The notes beneath the pieces are model-generated. The model saw only the letters and a list, made by a program, of their open reading frames with translations. It made no database searches and was not told the DNA's origin. Below, one piece after another: positions 46,520 to 56,503 of a stretch of DNA of 64,000 nt. Origin of the DNA: Sipunculus nudus (lineage: Eukaryota > Annelida > Sipuncula > Golfingiida > Sipunculidae). The stretch is taken from the NCBI GenBank assembly GCA_026874595.1, contig CM049313.1:63802159-63866158 (forward strand), in the 5' to 3' direction. Position 1 is the first letter of the stretch. Each line of letters begins with the position of its first letter. The translations under genes and the position numbers were made by a program.

Positions 46520-48913
46520 TATTATTATTATTATTATTATTAATATTATTATTACCTCTTCTGGTGATAATCGATCTGACAGTTCTGTTTATGATATACG
46601 TACCTATTGGGCAGCACCGTCCCAGGAAGCATTTGGCTTTTTTGGTACAAGTGAGTCCAAGCCCACGACGACAACTTGTGCCGACTGGACAGTTTGATGG
46701 CTCATCTAAAATGACAGTAAAGATAGGTTATATTACGACTCATCGTTTTTATCACTGGAAATATATCTGATGCAAATATAAGTAATGCGATTTCATATTT
46801 TTAAATGTAAAAACTCATTGTATCTAGATATGATGTGTATATAATAGGCAATTTAGTCCATATAAGTGTTGATGGTTGATATCATAATAAATCATTACAT
46901 AATTCTAATGAGTATTTGTTTTTATAATGAGATAATTATAATGAGATATTATTTATGTTACAAGACAGAACAGCATTTCTATTTGCAAAAAAATGAAATA
47001 TTTTCGACTAAAAATACAAAAGGTAAGAAACTTGTAACACTGCCAACGCAAATGCGGTATTTTGAATGCAAATTCTAGCCTTGCATCACTCATTTATTGC
47101 CTACGTACATGAAGCTCCCGATGTATCTTTAAACAGGATATATATATTATATATAAACTAAATAAAAATAGACGATTATCCCTTAATTGTTTAAATATAC
47201 AACAAACCTGACACTCCATATTACAAGTATCTCAAGCCACCGTTTTTTTTTTCTCGTTTTTAAAGAAATTGAGAAATTCACTCTGCAATTAGAAGGGCCT
47301 CGTTTATCTTAAATCAGACACATATTTAGATACATGGCATTGAACAAAATTGGCTTATCTGGTCAAACAATATAATTTTTAATTAACAACCGGAAAAGCA
47401 CTCAGAGAGCGCAGACCTCCTCCAAGGCAGCTCATTGTCCTAGATGGCCTTGTCAGAACTACAGCATGTTTTCCTTTTAACATTCCTATGTCCCGAGGTT
47501 GTTCCGGATCACCACCAAACTTGAACCAATTGTATCTTGTATCACTGCAAAGTGATTCTGAAAATTTCATTAAAAAATGTTGAAAACTTTTTGAGTATGT
47601 TACAAACAGTCAAACAGGCCCACAAACAAACCAACGCCGGCAATAAACATAATCTCCTTGGTTGAGGTAATGACAGTAGGCCTACCAACAGGACAGCATC
47701 TTCCAAGTGGACAGCTGTCCACTTTGGTGCAGGTCAGTCCAATTCCTCTCCTGCATGTAGAGCCGGCCGGGCAGTAGGGGTCAGCACCTTAAAATAGAAA
47801 AAAAATCAGTTTTTTTTAAATGAAATAATATGTGGATTTAATACAAAACAAAAATCTGAATTCTTCGAATGGAATAATATGCGGATTAATATAACACAAA
47901 TTCATATAATATATACCCTATATATTATATAATATATGAGTGTATCTGTTATAAATAAATATAATATTTGAATTAGGCCTACTCTTCCGTCTCAGTAAGG
48001 TTTTACAGAAAACTAGTCTGAATACCATATAAGTCACATCGATTACTGGATTTCTTTTTGGTTAAATGGTTTTAAACCTCATTAAAATAGAATCCAAAAA
48101 CTTCAAAACACAGACGTTCGCAATGTTACCAAAAACTTTCACAACAACACATCATCTTCGTCATTAATTAAAAATCAAGTTTGGATGAATGTGGAGCAAA
48201 GGTATCGATATTTACTTTATTAATGTGTCTATAAATGTTTGCCTGACGAATGCCGTACGAAACATCCTTCTAACAGCTGTGATTTGATATTAACCATGCC
48301 TGGCTGTTCATGAATGTTTAAAGCCTAGTTCTATTTATGCTGGTCCCTTCCTTAAAGTCTGCCACACAGACAGCGACCATTTTAACGTTTATATAGATGT
48401 TTGTTGCGATATCACACTTTTATAATTATTCATGTGTATTAATCAAAAGCCACTCATTTTATCAAGTATGGTCCAGATATGTACATTTTAATATTTTTTT
48501 CGTTGAAGGTAACCGCATTTATTTTATTTTAATTCCATTGCGGTATCGGACTTTGTTAAGGGGCAGTAGCACATACTTCCTTTCATATTATATCTGTGTT
48601 TACCAGCCCCGGTTACTACTGCACCTGTGGGTCATGGTGTGTAATCGGCCCAATAACTCGGTCATACCATCGAGGAACCCCCGAAAGGCGCACCCATATG
48701 TGAGTGGGCACGGCTTTCCCGTTATGCCTGCACAAAGCCCAAACTGGGTGGAGGCCGACAGTAAAAATCTCACCACCTCGGCCGAAATTCGAACTCACGA
48801 TCTCCTGGCATTTATATCCTGTGTTCTACCCCTGAGCTACGGAAGCAGGTTAGATATGTACTTGATATTTGAAGTTAAAATCTTCTACTTAACGACCATG
48901 TGGCTATCAGTAT

Positions 48914-48962
<49 letters not shown>

Positions 48963-51900
48963 CATATCACACGTGTAACTAATATATATATATATATATG
49001 TATATATATTATACAGAATCAACCTAATTTGCAATTATGTGCAATGTTAATGGAAAGAGTATCAGAATTTTAGATCTCAGAAAATTAGATTTGAAATACA
49101 CTGTGAGCTCTGGTGTCCTCACCTCACAAAGCATTTCCTACGAAGTATTTTCAGGCTCTATGAAAGGATAGTGTTGTTGTGCGCCAGATATATATATATG
49201 TAGTCTTTTTCCGTTATGTTACTCATGTGTAGACCATTTGCCGATTTAAGGTTTTTCAGCAGTATACCTATAATTTCGACATGCGCCTTGTGAGATCCGG
49301 ATTTTAGTGTGTACGTAAAATGGCAGCCCCGATGGGCGTTTTCGAGAAATTTAGCCTGCCAAGGTTCGATAAGGGAAAGGGGATGTGACATCGTAGCACT
49401 CGAGGACAGCATCCAGGAGGAAATCTTTCTGTCGAGAGATTCTTTAATCTCTGTTAAGGAGACGTGTATCAGCAAACTCAAGAGCGGAATCATGCTTTTT
49501 GTAAAATGCCCTTATCATCAACTTACGGTTTTATTGTATATTTAACGGTTAGCATATTTTGATGGTTTATTCCTGGTCTACAAGGTTACACCCGAAGCCG
49601 TCTGGAAAATCCAGATCATCAATTAGTCAATGACTAAAACGGGAGTATTAAATAATCCCAAAATGATTAAAAAGCATATTGTTCATGGTAATGCAGTCGA
49701 AACTTTAGTTTGTCTTGATCCGAAATGTAGCAAATTCGGTAAACCTTGATAAACGGTTGGTCACGGTCAGTTGCCTATATTATCTTTTGTAAGATTCTCT
49801 AAATTACTCTCGACAAAAACTGTTCATTTTTATATAACGAAAAGAACAGGCCATGCATTTATCATAAATTCCTGAAGGGCATCAGTAACATGCAATGGTC
49901 ATGTATAATTATGTTGTGAGAGTTCCAAAAATCAATCGTTTGTCATGAATATCCTTCTGACAAGCTAAAATTATTCATACACTGAAAAGAATAAACGCGT
50001 ATTGATATCACAGGTACACCTAGGTAAGCTACATATTCGAGAGGTAACATTTTCTCCATTTTTTAATTTTTCATGAATGGTTTCGCGAGGGTTCCATTTT
50101 CGCTACACAGAGCATATTCATTATAATCTGAGTTCATTATATTAAATAACGTACACAGAATCGTAAAGATTGGCCGAAGGGCCAAATGAACGAGTGCTGT
50201 TAATTATTGGTAGTTAATTTGGCAGATATGTCATCATTTATAAGGAAACTTTTTCCTTTCGAATAGCCTTCGGTGATTTGGTCTCTTATTCAAAGTTTTA
50301 TATTCATGATAATGCACTTTTTGCGAATATCGCAAATTTTAAATCCTCGCAAACAAACAGGCAATTATTGTATAAATGTTAACTAGCACAGGCACTGTAA
50401 ACACAACTGCAGTTTTCAAAGAGTTTTGGGAGTAGATACTGACCATTAGCGCAACAACGTCCAAGGAAACAGCTCCCCAGTTTCTGGCATTTGATCCATG
50501 GTCCTCTTCTACAAACTGTCACCGAGTTGCATTTTGATTCTGTTAAAACAAGAAACAAAATGCATAATTTTTTCTGGAAAAAATGTTTTGGCATAAAGGA
50601 AACCCCAGCCCCAAAACACAATCATGCAAGCATGTCATCACGTGACTTACACCTATTAACCACCACTAGTTCCTGATGTGGCCTAATTAATTAATTATTT
50701 TCCTATTGACTAATGAACGTACATGGACAGCTGTGTAAACTTTAACATCATTAAAGTTCATTGGTTGTACGAATTCATTTGTCTTCATATCGTATACCTC
50801 AGAGTACGCCTTATCAGGATTAAATGCTATTTCCGGAATACAATGTGCAAAATAATAACAACTAACTGCTCCCGTGGAAAATCCACGGCTCTATCTGATG
50901 CATATTTTTTGTAATGAGCTGATAGGAACTAAACGACGCATATTTTAATTCTATGGTTTTTGCAGGAACTGTCATGTGTTTCACTTATATGATATAAAGA
51001 TTACTTCTGCTAGAATTTTTCCAGGAACACCCATCCCCAAAATATCAACATAGAAAAATTATTCTATTCCGGAAATCAAACAAAAAATGATTTTTTGTCC
51101 CGATAAAAAACATAGGTCCGACAGATTCATTGGTTGGGAAATATCGTAGATATAACGATTGTATAAAGAAGCATTCTACCGTGATATTATATGAAAGATG
51201 CTTTGTATTAGTTGAAGCTCAGGCGCCATGTAAGAAAGCAGGTTGATATATTTCGATGAAAGCATTTAGCAAAGAAACCTCTTCAGCCTTGGTTCGCTGC
51301 ATTGTCTTTCAGCAAATTAACGCAAAATGTTATATAGAGATTTTGCTGAAGTTTGTAGAGGGGTGGAGTAAAACTGCATCCGTAATCCATTACATTTTTG
51401 GAGGTAATCGGAATCACCATAATATATTTTTATTCTTAAGTGACATTATCACAATTCCACAAAGAATTAATTATAAGATGCTATTCCTTTGTCCCTGAGT
51501 AGAAGCCGCCCATTGGTTTGCAGTTGTCCTGCCACTCGCCTGGTGAATCCATGTTTCTGAACCATGACAACGTTTTACATGAAACGTGCACGTATGAACG
51601 AACGACTGATTAGTAGATTTTTGCCAGGGGTTTCAAAGTCCCTTAGAGATAAGCTCTTTACACAGCGCTTTACCTATAGGGCTACTTCCTATATCGTAAG
51701 GCGCTGTTTGTTATGACCTCGTATCCTGCTTTGCAACACCAGAGGGGAGCACTGTATTTTTGTCCAATCAGATTAAACTTTGTGCTGGAAGACAAAGCCA
51801 AGCGAGAAATACACGGAGCCAATCATATTCATTTCTTTTTGAGTGACAGCTTATCCCCCAGCGTAACCGTCTAAACAGGCCACAGGCTCAGAGAGAATTG

Positions 51901-54900
51901 CCCCTGACGTGGTTTGCTTAGGGCCTTGGGCACATAGGATGCTCGGCCGGTGAGCTGTAATTCAAACGAAACGTAACAACAAAGGCTGCGTGCACACCTC
52001 GCTAGCTGGTTTCAGTTCTGCAGACAACAGATACATGGCTACGCTAACACGGTCATAATGTCATAATCTAATCGGTCGATGATGCGAGAATGCAGAGGGA
52101 GCAATTTAAATTCGACCGGAAACTCATCAAACGGCGCTTGAAGCGCGGCAATGGGCGGAGCCATGACGCCTGTTGAGTGTTTGTTTATTGGCATCTGATT
52201 GGCTGCTTGTCACATCGTACGCACGTTTATTTCAGTGGACAACAAACCGCCATCTGGTGTCTAAATATATCATAAACGGCCAAAGCTGGCAGCGTGAAAA
52301 TCAGTTGCTTCTTTAGAAGCGCAAGATTTCCGCTGCCTCGGGAGCGTACTTAGAGATTGAAAACCCTTAGAAGTGTGCGCAATCCCCCCCCCCCCCCCGA
52401 GCTTTTACTTTTTAAAAAACTGTTTTCAAACAACCCATAAATCGGCCGAACTATTAAAACCATAGTTATCATGGAAAGATTCTTCTGAATGTATAAAAAT
52501 CAACATACCTGAAAACCTATAAAACGGTGATCATGTAAAGGGTCTCAGCTCTTTGTGTCCACTCAACGGAAAAGTGCTCCGAATTAAAAGATTCATGTGG
52601 ACATGTGTTCCGAGCTTGAATTTAAAATCCTTACTTCCTTTGACAGAGTAAAATTCCTTAACAGGCGAGAAAATGGAAATGGGGTTCAGTTGGGATTACA
52701 GGTCGCCTCCTGAAAAAGCGTGACAGGCGAAAAATGTTTTGCTGAACATTAGTAGAGGTTTAGGGTAAAGACATAATAATAGTCCACTTCATTTTCGAGG
52801 TAATAAGAATCACCACAATATATATATTCCCCCCCCCCCCCCCCCACACCCAACCCGAATGACAATAAAGTTGTGGGGCTTCTTTTTTTTTAAAGAAAAT
52901 TGACTTCATAAAACACATGACTTGGCCGAACTTTTGAATCCATGGTTATCATAGAAAGATATTTTTGAATGTATAAATATCAACATACCTGTAACCCATA
53001 AAAGAAATTGTCAAACGGTGGTCACATCACTGGACTCAGTCCCCAGTGTTGACCAAACTGAAAAGCCCTCGCATTAGAAGCGGAGTCATGTGGTCTTTTG
53101 ACTGAAAACCTTTACTTCCTTTTGGGAGAGAAAATGCCTTTAGAGGGTTTACAATGGATAAAGGGGTCAACGCGGATTATAGTGGACCCGCTTGACCGCG
53201 TATTGCACGGGAATGCCTTTTGGGTAGGACATGCGCTCTGGCCACGGTCTTAACAGGCCAGTGAAAATCCCCGAGGCGCCTCCTGAAAAAGTGTCACAGG
53301 CGTGGAGGACCTTGCACCACAAAAGAAATAGGGGCACCTAATGGGGAAATATTAAAATTATTAAATATTCAGCTTAATGGGGCATAATCCCGCAAAATAA
53401 AACAAACTTGTCCTAGAAGAGCACACCACTGATACGTCTGCCGAATTTGGTGAGTCAAATCAGAACGGAAGCAGGTAAACCCTGGTCTAGAAAAATCCCT
53501 ACTCCGTATTAATTATATAGATAGATATGATAATACATTAATGTTAACCTCCCATTTTTTTCTGGTGTACTACACCTCATGAGGAGGTACGACAGAAAAG
53601 TGTCATACGCCACATCAGGACTTATAAACACACACATCCGATACCTACACACAAACGCACCCCCCCACACACACACACAAACACACACATAAGGGCCGAA
53701 AAAAATTGACCCGCACCCGCCCCGCATCACGGTCTGTCAGCCCGCAGCCCGCCCTGCAATCAAGGAAAATATTCAACCAGCCCCGCCCCGCAGTTACTAT
53801 GATTCTTTCAGTCTGCACCCGCCCCGCATGTTTCAATTTTCCTGCACGCAGTCCAGCCCGCAAACTATGAACAAGTTTTATGATCCAAGGTTTAAATATC
53901 AAGAACATTTTGCAAAAATACTAGCCATGCTGATTATTAATCAAAAAGGTTTGATGATTGGAGTGAAATATTAATTTTAATGTTTTAGCAATCATTCAAA
54001 ACATAATTTATAGTTATTTTAAAAGAGATTTTTGATTGTGTAAATGGATTTAATATATACATAGTAATTTAACATACCTTAAACATGTTTTCATATTTTA
54101 CGGGGGAAATAAATAAACCTTTGGTTTTCTTATGTATTTTTCTTATTAAATTTGTAAAAAAAAATAAAGAAAAAATGTATCCAAAGCTACATTTTGGATT
54201 ATAATTCGCCAATCACAAGCCATCAAACTACTGAAATGTGTTTGCTGGTTTAAACTTTTTAGTCATATTCTGCTAATTAGCTGAAACTGAGACTAATCAG
54301 ACCTCAAGGGAGTAAAAGGTATTCTGACCGATGTGGCTTTAGGTTCAGGATGTTCATTGAAATAGACATGACCAGAGCGGTGTTTCTAATTGCAGTCATC
54401 ACCTAATTATGCTGTGCCCAAACAGGGATTTGATAAGCCGGTGGTCAATGTCAGTTACAATTAAACAGCATATGGAGTTTTAATTAGATAAGGAGTTCAA
54501 CTTAGGCATTGTGCAGTTCTAGGTCAATTGAGTCACCTAAAGAGCCAGCTGCATGTAGCTACACTGTGTCCAGAGCAAAGACAATTGATTAAAATCTAGA
54601 TTTCAGATTAATGATGTATGATTTTGTTTTATATTTTTAATAACAGAAGAGAATTATTTTCATAGTGCTGTTACAACTGTCAGCTAAGGGGTTAAATATT
54701 AATACATTTTAAATTTATTCTTATTATCTTATCCTATTACTATTCTTAAAACAGGTTTCATACAAAAATATTAGTGTCTTTAAATGATTTTTTATTGCAA
54801 TTCATAATTTTAAAATCATATTTTACTGAACTGCCAGATCATCTACCCGTAGCCCGCCCCGCCCCACATATACCCCAAACCCGATTTTTTTACATTGCAA

Positions 54901-56047
54901 CTGAGAGATCATTTTGTCATCTGGTCAATTTATAGTAACTTCGTATTGTCTTCAAGAATCTTTAAACTTGCATTCCTTATAAGAAAACGTGAACTATAAC
55001 ATGTTTCTGACCTATTTGCTTGCTGCAATAAATGTATAAAGCTCGGATAACCTAGAATGGCCGCACCTTGTTTATTAGATGTACAACAATTTTTAAAAGA
55101 GTTTGCTAATTGTTTTAATTGAGCCTGCTGAAATTTTCTTTTCAGTGTTGAGTTATTTCTGGTTTACACAGAAAAAAACATTTATTGAATTATCACTTTT
55201 GCCTGCCAAGGTGAATTTCTGTAAGCCGTCTTTTCGCTGATATAGATTATACATGTAAGTTAAAAAAACCACGAAGGGCGTCTTATCTGTTAATAGTTTT
55301 CAGAACATTAATCTTATATCTGCATTTAAATGTGAAGATATACATGTATATTTGTATATTTTCACGCATGCATTTCAGGGTGTCAATACGGGGTGGTGGA
55401 AGGGGGGGGGTACATATTCACCCAATCCCAAATTTTGGCAAAAGGGGGGGGGGGTGATGGTCAATGTAATCATCTGCCTGCATATTGAGAGAATAATATT
55501 TATATATTGGAAATGAAATATATTAATAATTATAATAACAGATTCGCTTCCATTTTTACTAAGAAATATAATATATCTAAATTAGTTGAAATTTGAAATT
55601 TTAAATAGATAAATTAGCTGTTTTTTTTTAAATGTCGTTGATCATTTACATAACATTTGAATGAAGGATTCAATGGAAAGTTCAAGAAAACCGAAAATTA
55701 CAATATTCAGAATTTGAATCAAATCTTTATTCGAATAACTAGTTACAAGTAGACATTTAATTTAAAATATTATAACAATGCGTTGCCAATGCTATTCAAA
55801 TGTTATGGCTATATTCACAATGCAAAAACAAAAATAGCAGATATAAATATCTATTTATGCGAACGATGAACAATAGTTAACAACAGGCAAGTAGTTTAAA
55901 ACTAAAACATGAATATAAATAACCACTGTCATACAGTATAGCATAAGTATAAGCTGTTGAATTACGTAACTCACCACATTGCGCAATGATGACAGCAAGT
56001 AAGAGAAGCCGCATCACGCAGGCAGCCAAAGAAGACATTCTGGACAT
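34838..56047 (-). CDS. Secreted protein with eight six-cysteine modules (9 exons)
   Basis: Exons, 5' to 3': 56047-55975, 50539-50444, 47787-47686, 46705-46604, 43115-43011, 40741-40640, 38051-37950, 35702-35604, 35013-34838. All junctions are phase 1, so each module exon is a symmetrical 1-1 cassette. The joined frame is 957 nt, 318 residues plus TAA. Exon 1 encodes a signal peptide. Modules 1-7 follow C-x5-C-x6-7-C-x5-C-x4-5-C-C with a G-[KR]-C-C end; the eighth is longer between Cys. The product should be exported and disulphide-rich. The spacing loosely recalls EB, WAP or Dickkopf-type modules but I recognise no family, so the function is unknown. The gene converges on the GTPase gene. The last exon ends at a CAAG|GTAAGT that could be a donor, so the exact C-terminus is uncertain. 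Confidence 0.82.
35310..35410 (+). mobile_element. Degraded SINE fragment
   Basis: Shares acgctcg, ctggcgaccc and a ggttcga B-box remnant with the SINE at 15017; the body after it is not alignable by eye. Confidence 0.4.
35604..35702 (-). CDS. Gene 2 exon 8: cysteine module 7
   Basis: A 99-nt phase 1-1 exon (ctttcag acceptor, gtgagt donor): K-C-P-V-G-S-Q-C, V-C-N-A-V-G-T-C-P-N-G-K-C-C. Inside duplication copy B; the copy A counterpart is frameshifted. Confidence 0.87.
35863..35921. repeat. (AT)n tract
   Basis: Perfect run just upstream of gene 2 exon 8, in copy B. Confidence 0.95.
36975..37390. repeat. Tandem repeat (period 144 bp, ~2.5 units) in a gene 2 intron
   Basis: gctgctgtgaccctgaaaaa recurs 144 bp apart (about 37198 and 37342) with atcgctttaac and ggtcatccg phrases. 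An earlier, more diverged unit starts near 36975. Lies between gene 2 exons 7 and 8. Confidence 0.7.
37950..38051 (-). CDS. Gene 2 exon 7: cysteine module 6
   Basis: A 102-nt phase 1-1 exon (cttttttag acceptor, gtaagc donor): C-Q-A-G-T-K-C-I-P-G-N-N-I-Q-C, C-Y-H-G-K-C-C. The carried T joins the next exon's AT to make Tyr, leaving the frame open. Confidence 0.85.
38224..38537 (-). mobile_element. tRNA-derived SINE with A and B boxes
   Basis: On the minus strand TGGCTCAGGGGTAGAGCAC is an A box and GGGAGTTCGAATCTC (38482-38496) a B box, about 30 bp apart. The body runs to a ctgcagaattcca-type end. Lies in the intron between gene 2 exons 6 and 7. The tRNA part is Ala-like but no cloverleaf closes. 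Confidence 0.75.
40640..40741 (-). CDS. Gene 2 exon 6: cysteine module 5
   Basis: A 102-nt phase 1-1 exon (ctttttcag acceptor, gtaggg donor): C-P-P-G-T-T-C-R-T-G-I-D-L-T-C and C-L-L-G-R-C-C-P-I-G, belonging with modules 2 and 3. Confidence 0.87.
41458..41530. mobile_element. SINE 3'-end fragment
   Basis: ctgcagaattcccttccggt, then accacgtgacagggcagtat, matches the 3' end shared by the SINE family. Only about 70 bp, followed by G and C runs. Confidence 0.5.
42640..42706. repeat. Single pogo/mariner-like terminal end
   Basis: 'actgagttgtccgcaagtag' then gagttTCACTG|TA matches the TA-flanked CAGTGAAAC type of end seen at 45348. I could not find its partner end. Confidence 0.35.
43011..43115 (-). 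CDS. Gene 2 exon 5: cysteine module 4
   Basis: A 105-nt phase 1-1 exon (ttgaaag acceptor, gtaagt donor): K-C-P-A-G-S-K-C, C-E-S-V-G-N-C, N-G-K-C-C. One extra residue before the G-K-C-C end; closer to modules 6 and 7 than to 2 and 3. Confidence 0.87.
43191..43508. repeat. Repeat starting ACTAGCAATTACCCGTGC and ending ATTAATATATAGAT
   Basis: The start contains cgtgctatgcacg, a short palindrome. The 3' part (cttcggacaaacccggagca to ttaatatatagat) recurs at 45215-45330, and its tail again near 53505-53524. Probably a short retroelement tail family; no long open frame. Confidence 0.45.
45215..45335. repeat. Second copy of the ATTAATATATAGAT-tailed repeat
   Basis: ttcggacaaacccagagcat through cgctattaatatatagata matches 43400-43508 with scattered changes. 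It stops directly before the mariner-like element at 45348. Confidence 0.5.
45348..46145. mobile_element. Tc1/mariner-pogo-like MITE, interrupted
   Basis: TA|CAGTGAAATCTCGC at the left and GCGAGATGTCACTG|TA at the right are inverted repeats flanked by TA. Further in, gctagatgac...tggtccag pairs with ctggtcccg...tcgtgttagc. Without the insertion at 45428-46089 it would be only about 135 bp. Confidence 0.6.
45428..46089. mobile_element. Palindrome-ended repeat element, copy 3, nested in a mariner-like MITE
   Basis: Starts AACAAGTGGCCCATGGGCCA and ends TAGCTCATATGACTTTCAGTCAGCTGAGCTAAAA-like, with two internal monomers (45.55 and 45.78 kb) sharing 'catgatcaatacgcatgca' and 'agatttttcatggac'. 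Confidence 0.65.
46214..46555. repeat. Microsatellite cluster: (CT)n, (AT)n and a palindromic (AAT)n/(ATT)n
   Basis: CT run 46214-46260, AT run 46335-46393, then AAT repeats passing directly into ATT repeats at 46486-46555. The last could fold into a ~30-bp hairpin. It sits about 50 bases from gene 2 exon 4. Confidence 0.9.
46604..46705 (-). CDS. Gene 2 exon 4: cysteine module 3
   Basis: A 102-nt phase 1-1 exon (cattttag acceptor, gtacgt donor). C-P-V-G-T-S-C-R-R-G-L-G-L-T-C is very close to module 2, suggesting recent exon duplication. Confidence 0.87.
   Translation of the reverse strand: MSHQTVQSAQVVVVGLDSLVPKKPNASWDGAAQ
47414..47670. mobile_element. Copy of the CCTCCGCCAAGG element next to gene 2 exon 3
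   Basis: Runs from gacctcctccaaggcag to ccttggttgaggtaat, diverged inverted ends 257 bp apart. Its right edge is 15 bp from the 5' splice site of the exon at 47686-47787. Confidence 0.65.
47686..47787 (-). CDS. Gene 2 exon 3: cysteine module 2
   Basis: A 102-nt phase 1-1 exon (ttttaag acceptor, gtaggc donor): Y-C-P-A-G-S-T-C-R-R-G-I-G-L-T-C and C-P-L-G-R-C-C-P-V-G. A mobile element ends 15 bp beyond its donor. Confidence 0.87.
48531..48848 (-). mobile_element. Second copy of the same SINE
   Basis: The minus strand reads TAGCTCAGGGGTAGAAC and GTGAGTTCGAATTTC, then shares ggaacccccgaaaggcgcac and an aattccattgcgg end with the copy at 38224. A 172-residue open frame on the plus strand (48397-48915) runs through this SINE and is not a gene. 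Confidence 0.75.
48918..49009. repeat. (AT)n tracts
   Basis: TA runs at 48918-48960 and about 48981-49009 flank a short aacatatcacacgtgtaact spacer. Confidence 0.95.
50444..50539 (-). CDS. Gene 2 exon 2: cysteine module 1
   Basis: A 96-nt phase 1-1 exon (gttttaacag acceptor, gtcagt donor): K-C-N-S-V-T-V-C, K-C-Q-K-L-G-S-C-F-L-G-R-C-C. Cys spacing C-x5-C-x7-C-x5-C-x4-C-C. Confidence 0.85.
52384..53305. repeat. Two-unit tandem duplication (~450 bp) in gene 2 intron 1
   Basis: Both units start with a poly(C) run (52385 and 52830) and share ggttatcat/agttatcat, gaatgtataaa, atcaacatacctg, tttacttcctttt and gcctcctgaaaaag..tgacaggcg/tcacaggcg in order. The second unit carries about 100 extra bases near its end. 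Confidence 0.7.
53690..54895. mobile_element. Possible element with CCCGCCCCGC-rich ends
   Basis: Several cacccgccccgcat-type blocks at 53709-53830 and agcccgccccgccccac at 54851-54870 bracket about 1.1 kb of plain AT-rich sequence. The clusters stand out sharply from the background. No inverted symmetry or target duplication was established. Confidence 0.35.
55975..56047 (-). CDS. Gene 2 exon 1: signal peptide
   Basis: The ATG at 56047 opens a stretch with a basic start and a hydrophobic core (R-L-L-L-L-A-V-I-I-A) ending A-Q-C-G at a gtgagt donor in phase 1. A second in-frame ATG lies three codons later. A TATA box 63-68 bases upstream supports this as the first exon. Confidence 0.85.
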
Positions 56048-56109
56048 CTCCCTTCGGAACAGGAAGTCAGTCAGCTGATTGACTGACTGAGTGAAGCTTC
56101 CACAGGCAA

Positions 56110-56115
56110 TTTATA
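56110..56115 (-). promoter_or_regulatory. TATA box of gene 2
   Basis: On the minus strand GGGTATAAATTG lies 63 bases before the ATG at 56047, which puts the predicted start of transcription near 56080 with a 5' UTR of roughly 30-40 bases. Confidence 0.65.
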
Positions 56116-56312
56116 CCCCTCAGATGCTGAAATTTTCTACTTCCCTGTCATTGGATTTGGGATTTTGATGACGAAATCAATAGCTTTTTTTGGTAATTAA
56201 ACAAGGTGTCGCTTCGATGATGCAGGCACAGCTATTCATAAATGTGCAGTCAGCGGATCAAATTGTTTTACTGTTGTTCATGATTTGGAGATGAGGGGAT
56301 TTCCCCACTAAA

Positions 56313-56503
56313 TATGAGCTATTCTCCGATTGGTCGTTGCCAAACAACACTGAACTAGTCTTTATGTTCTTAGATTTCTCTTCTTTTACAAAGTGAAATC
56401 CTGATATATATGAGCAATTCTCCGATTAGTCGTTGTCAAACAACACTGAACTAGTCTTTATGTTCTTAGATTTCTCTTCTTACACAAAGTGAAATCCTGA
56501 TAG
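56313..56503. repeat. Two-copy 96-bp tandem repeat upstream of gene 2
   Basis: Units start at 56313 and 56409 and differ at only a few positions. The first holds gattggtc (a CCAAT motif on the minus strand); in the second this is gattagtc, so the motif is lost. It lies about 200-400 bases upstream of the TATA box and may be part of the proximal promoter. Confidence 0.8.

Noticed and set aside
48397-48915. 172-codon plus-strand frame
   Set aside because: It runs antisense through a tRNA-derived SINE (48531-48848).
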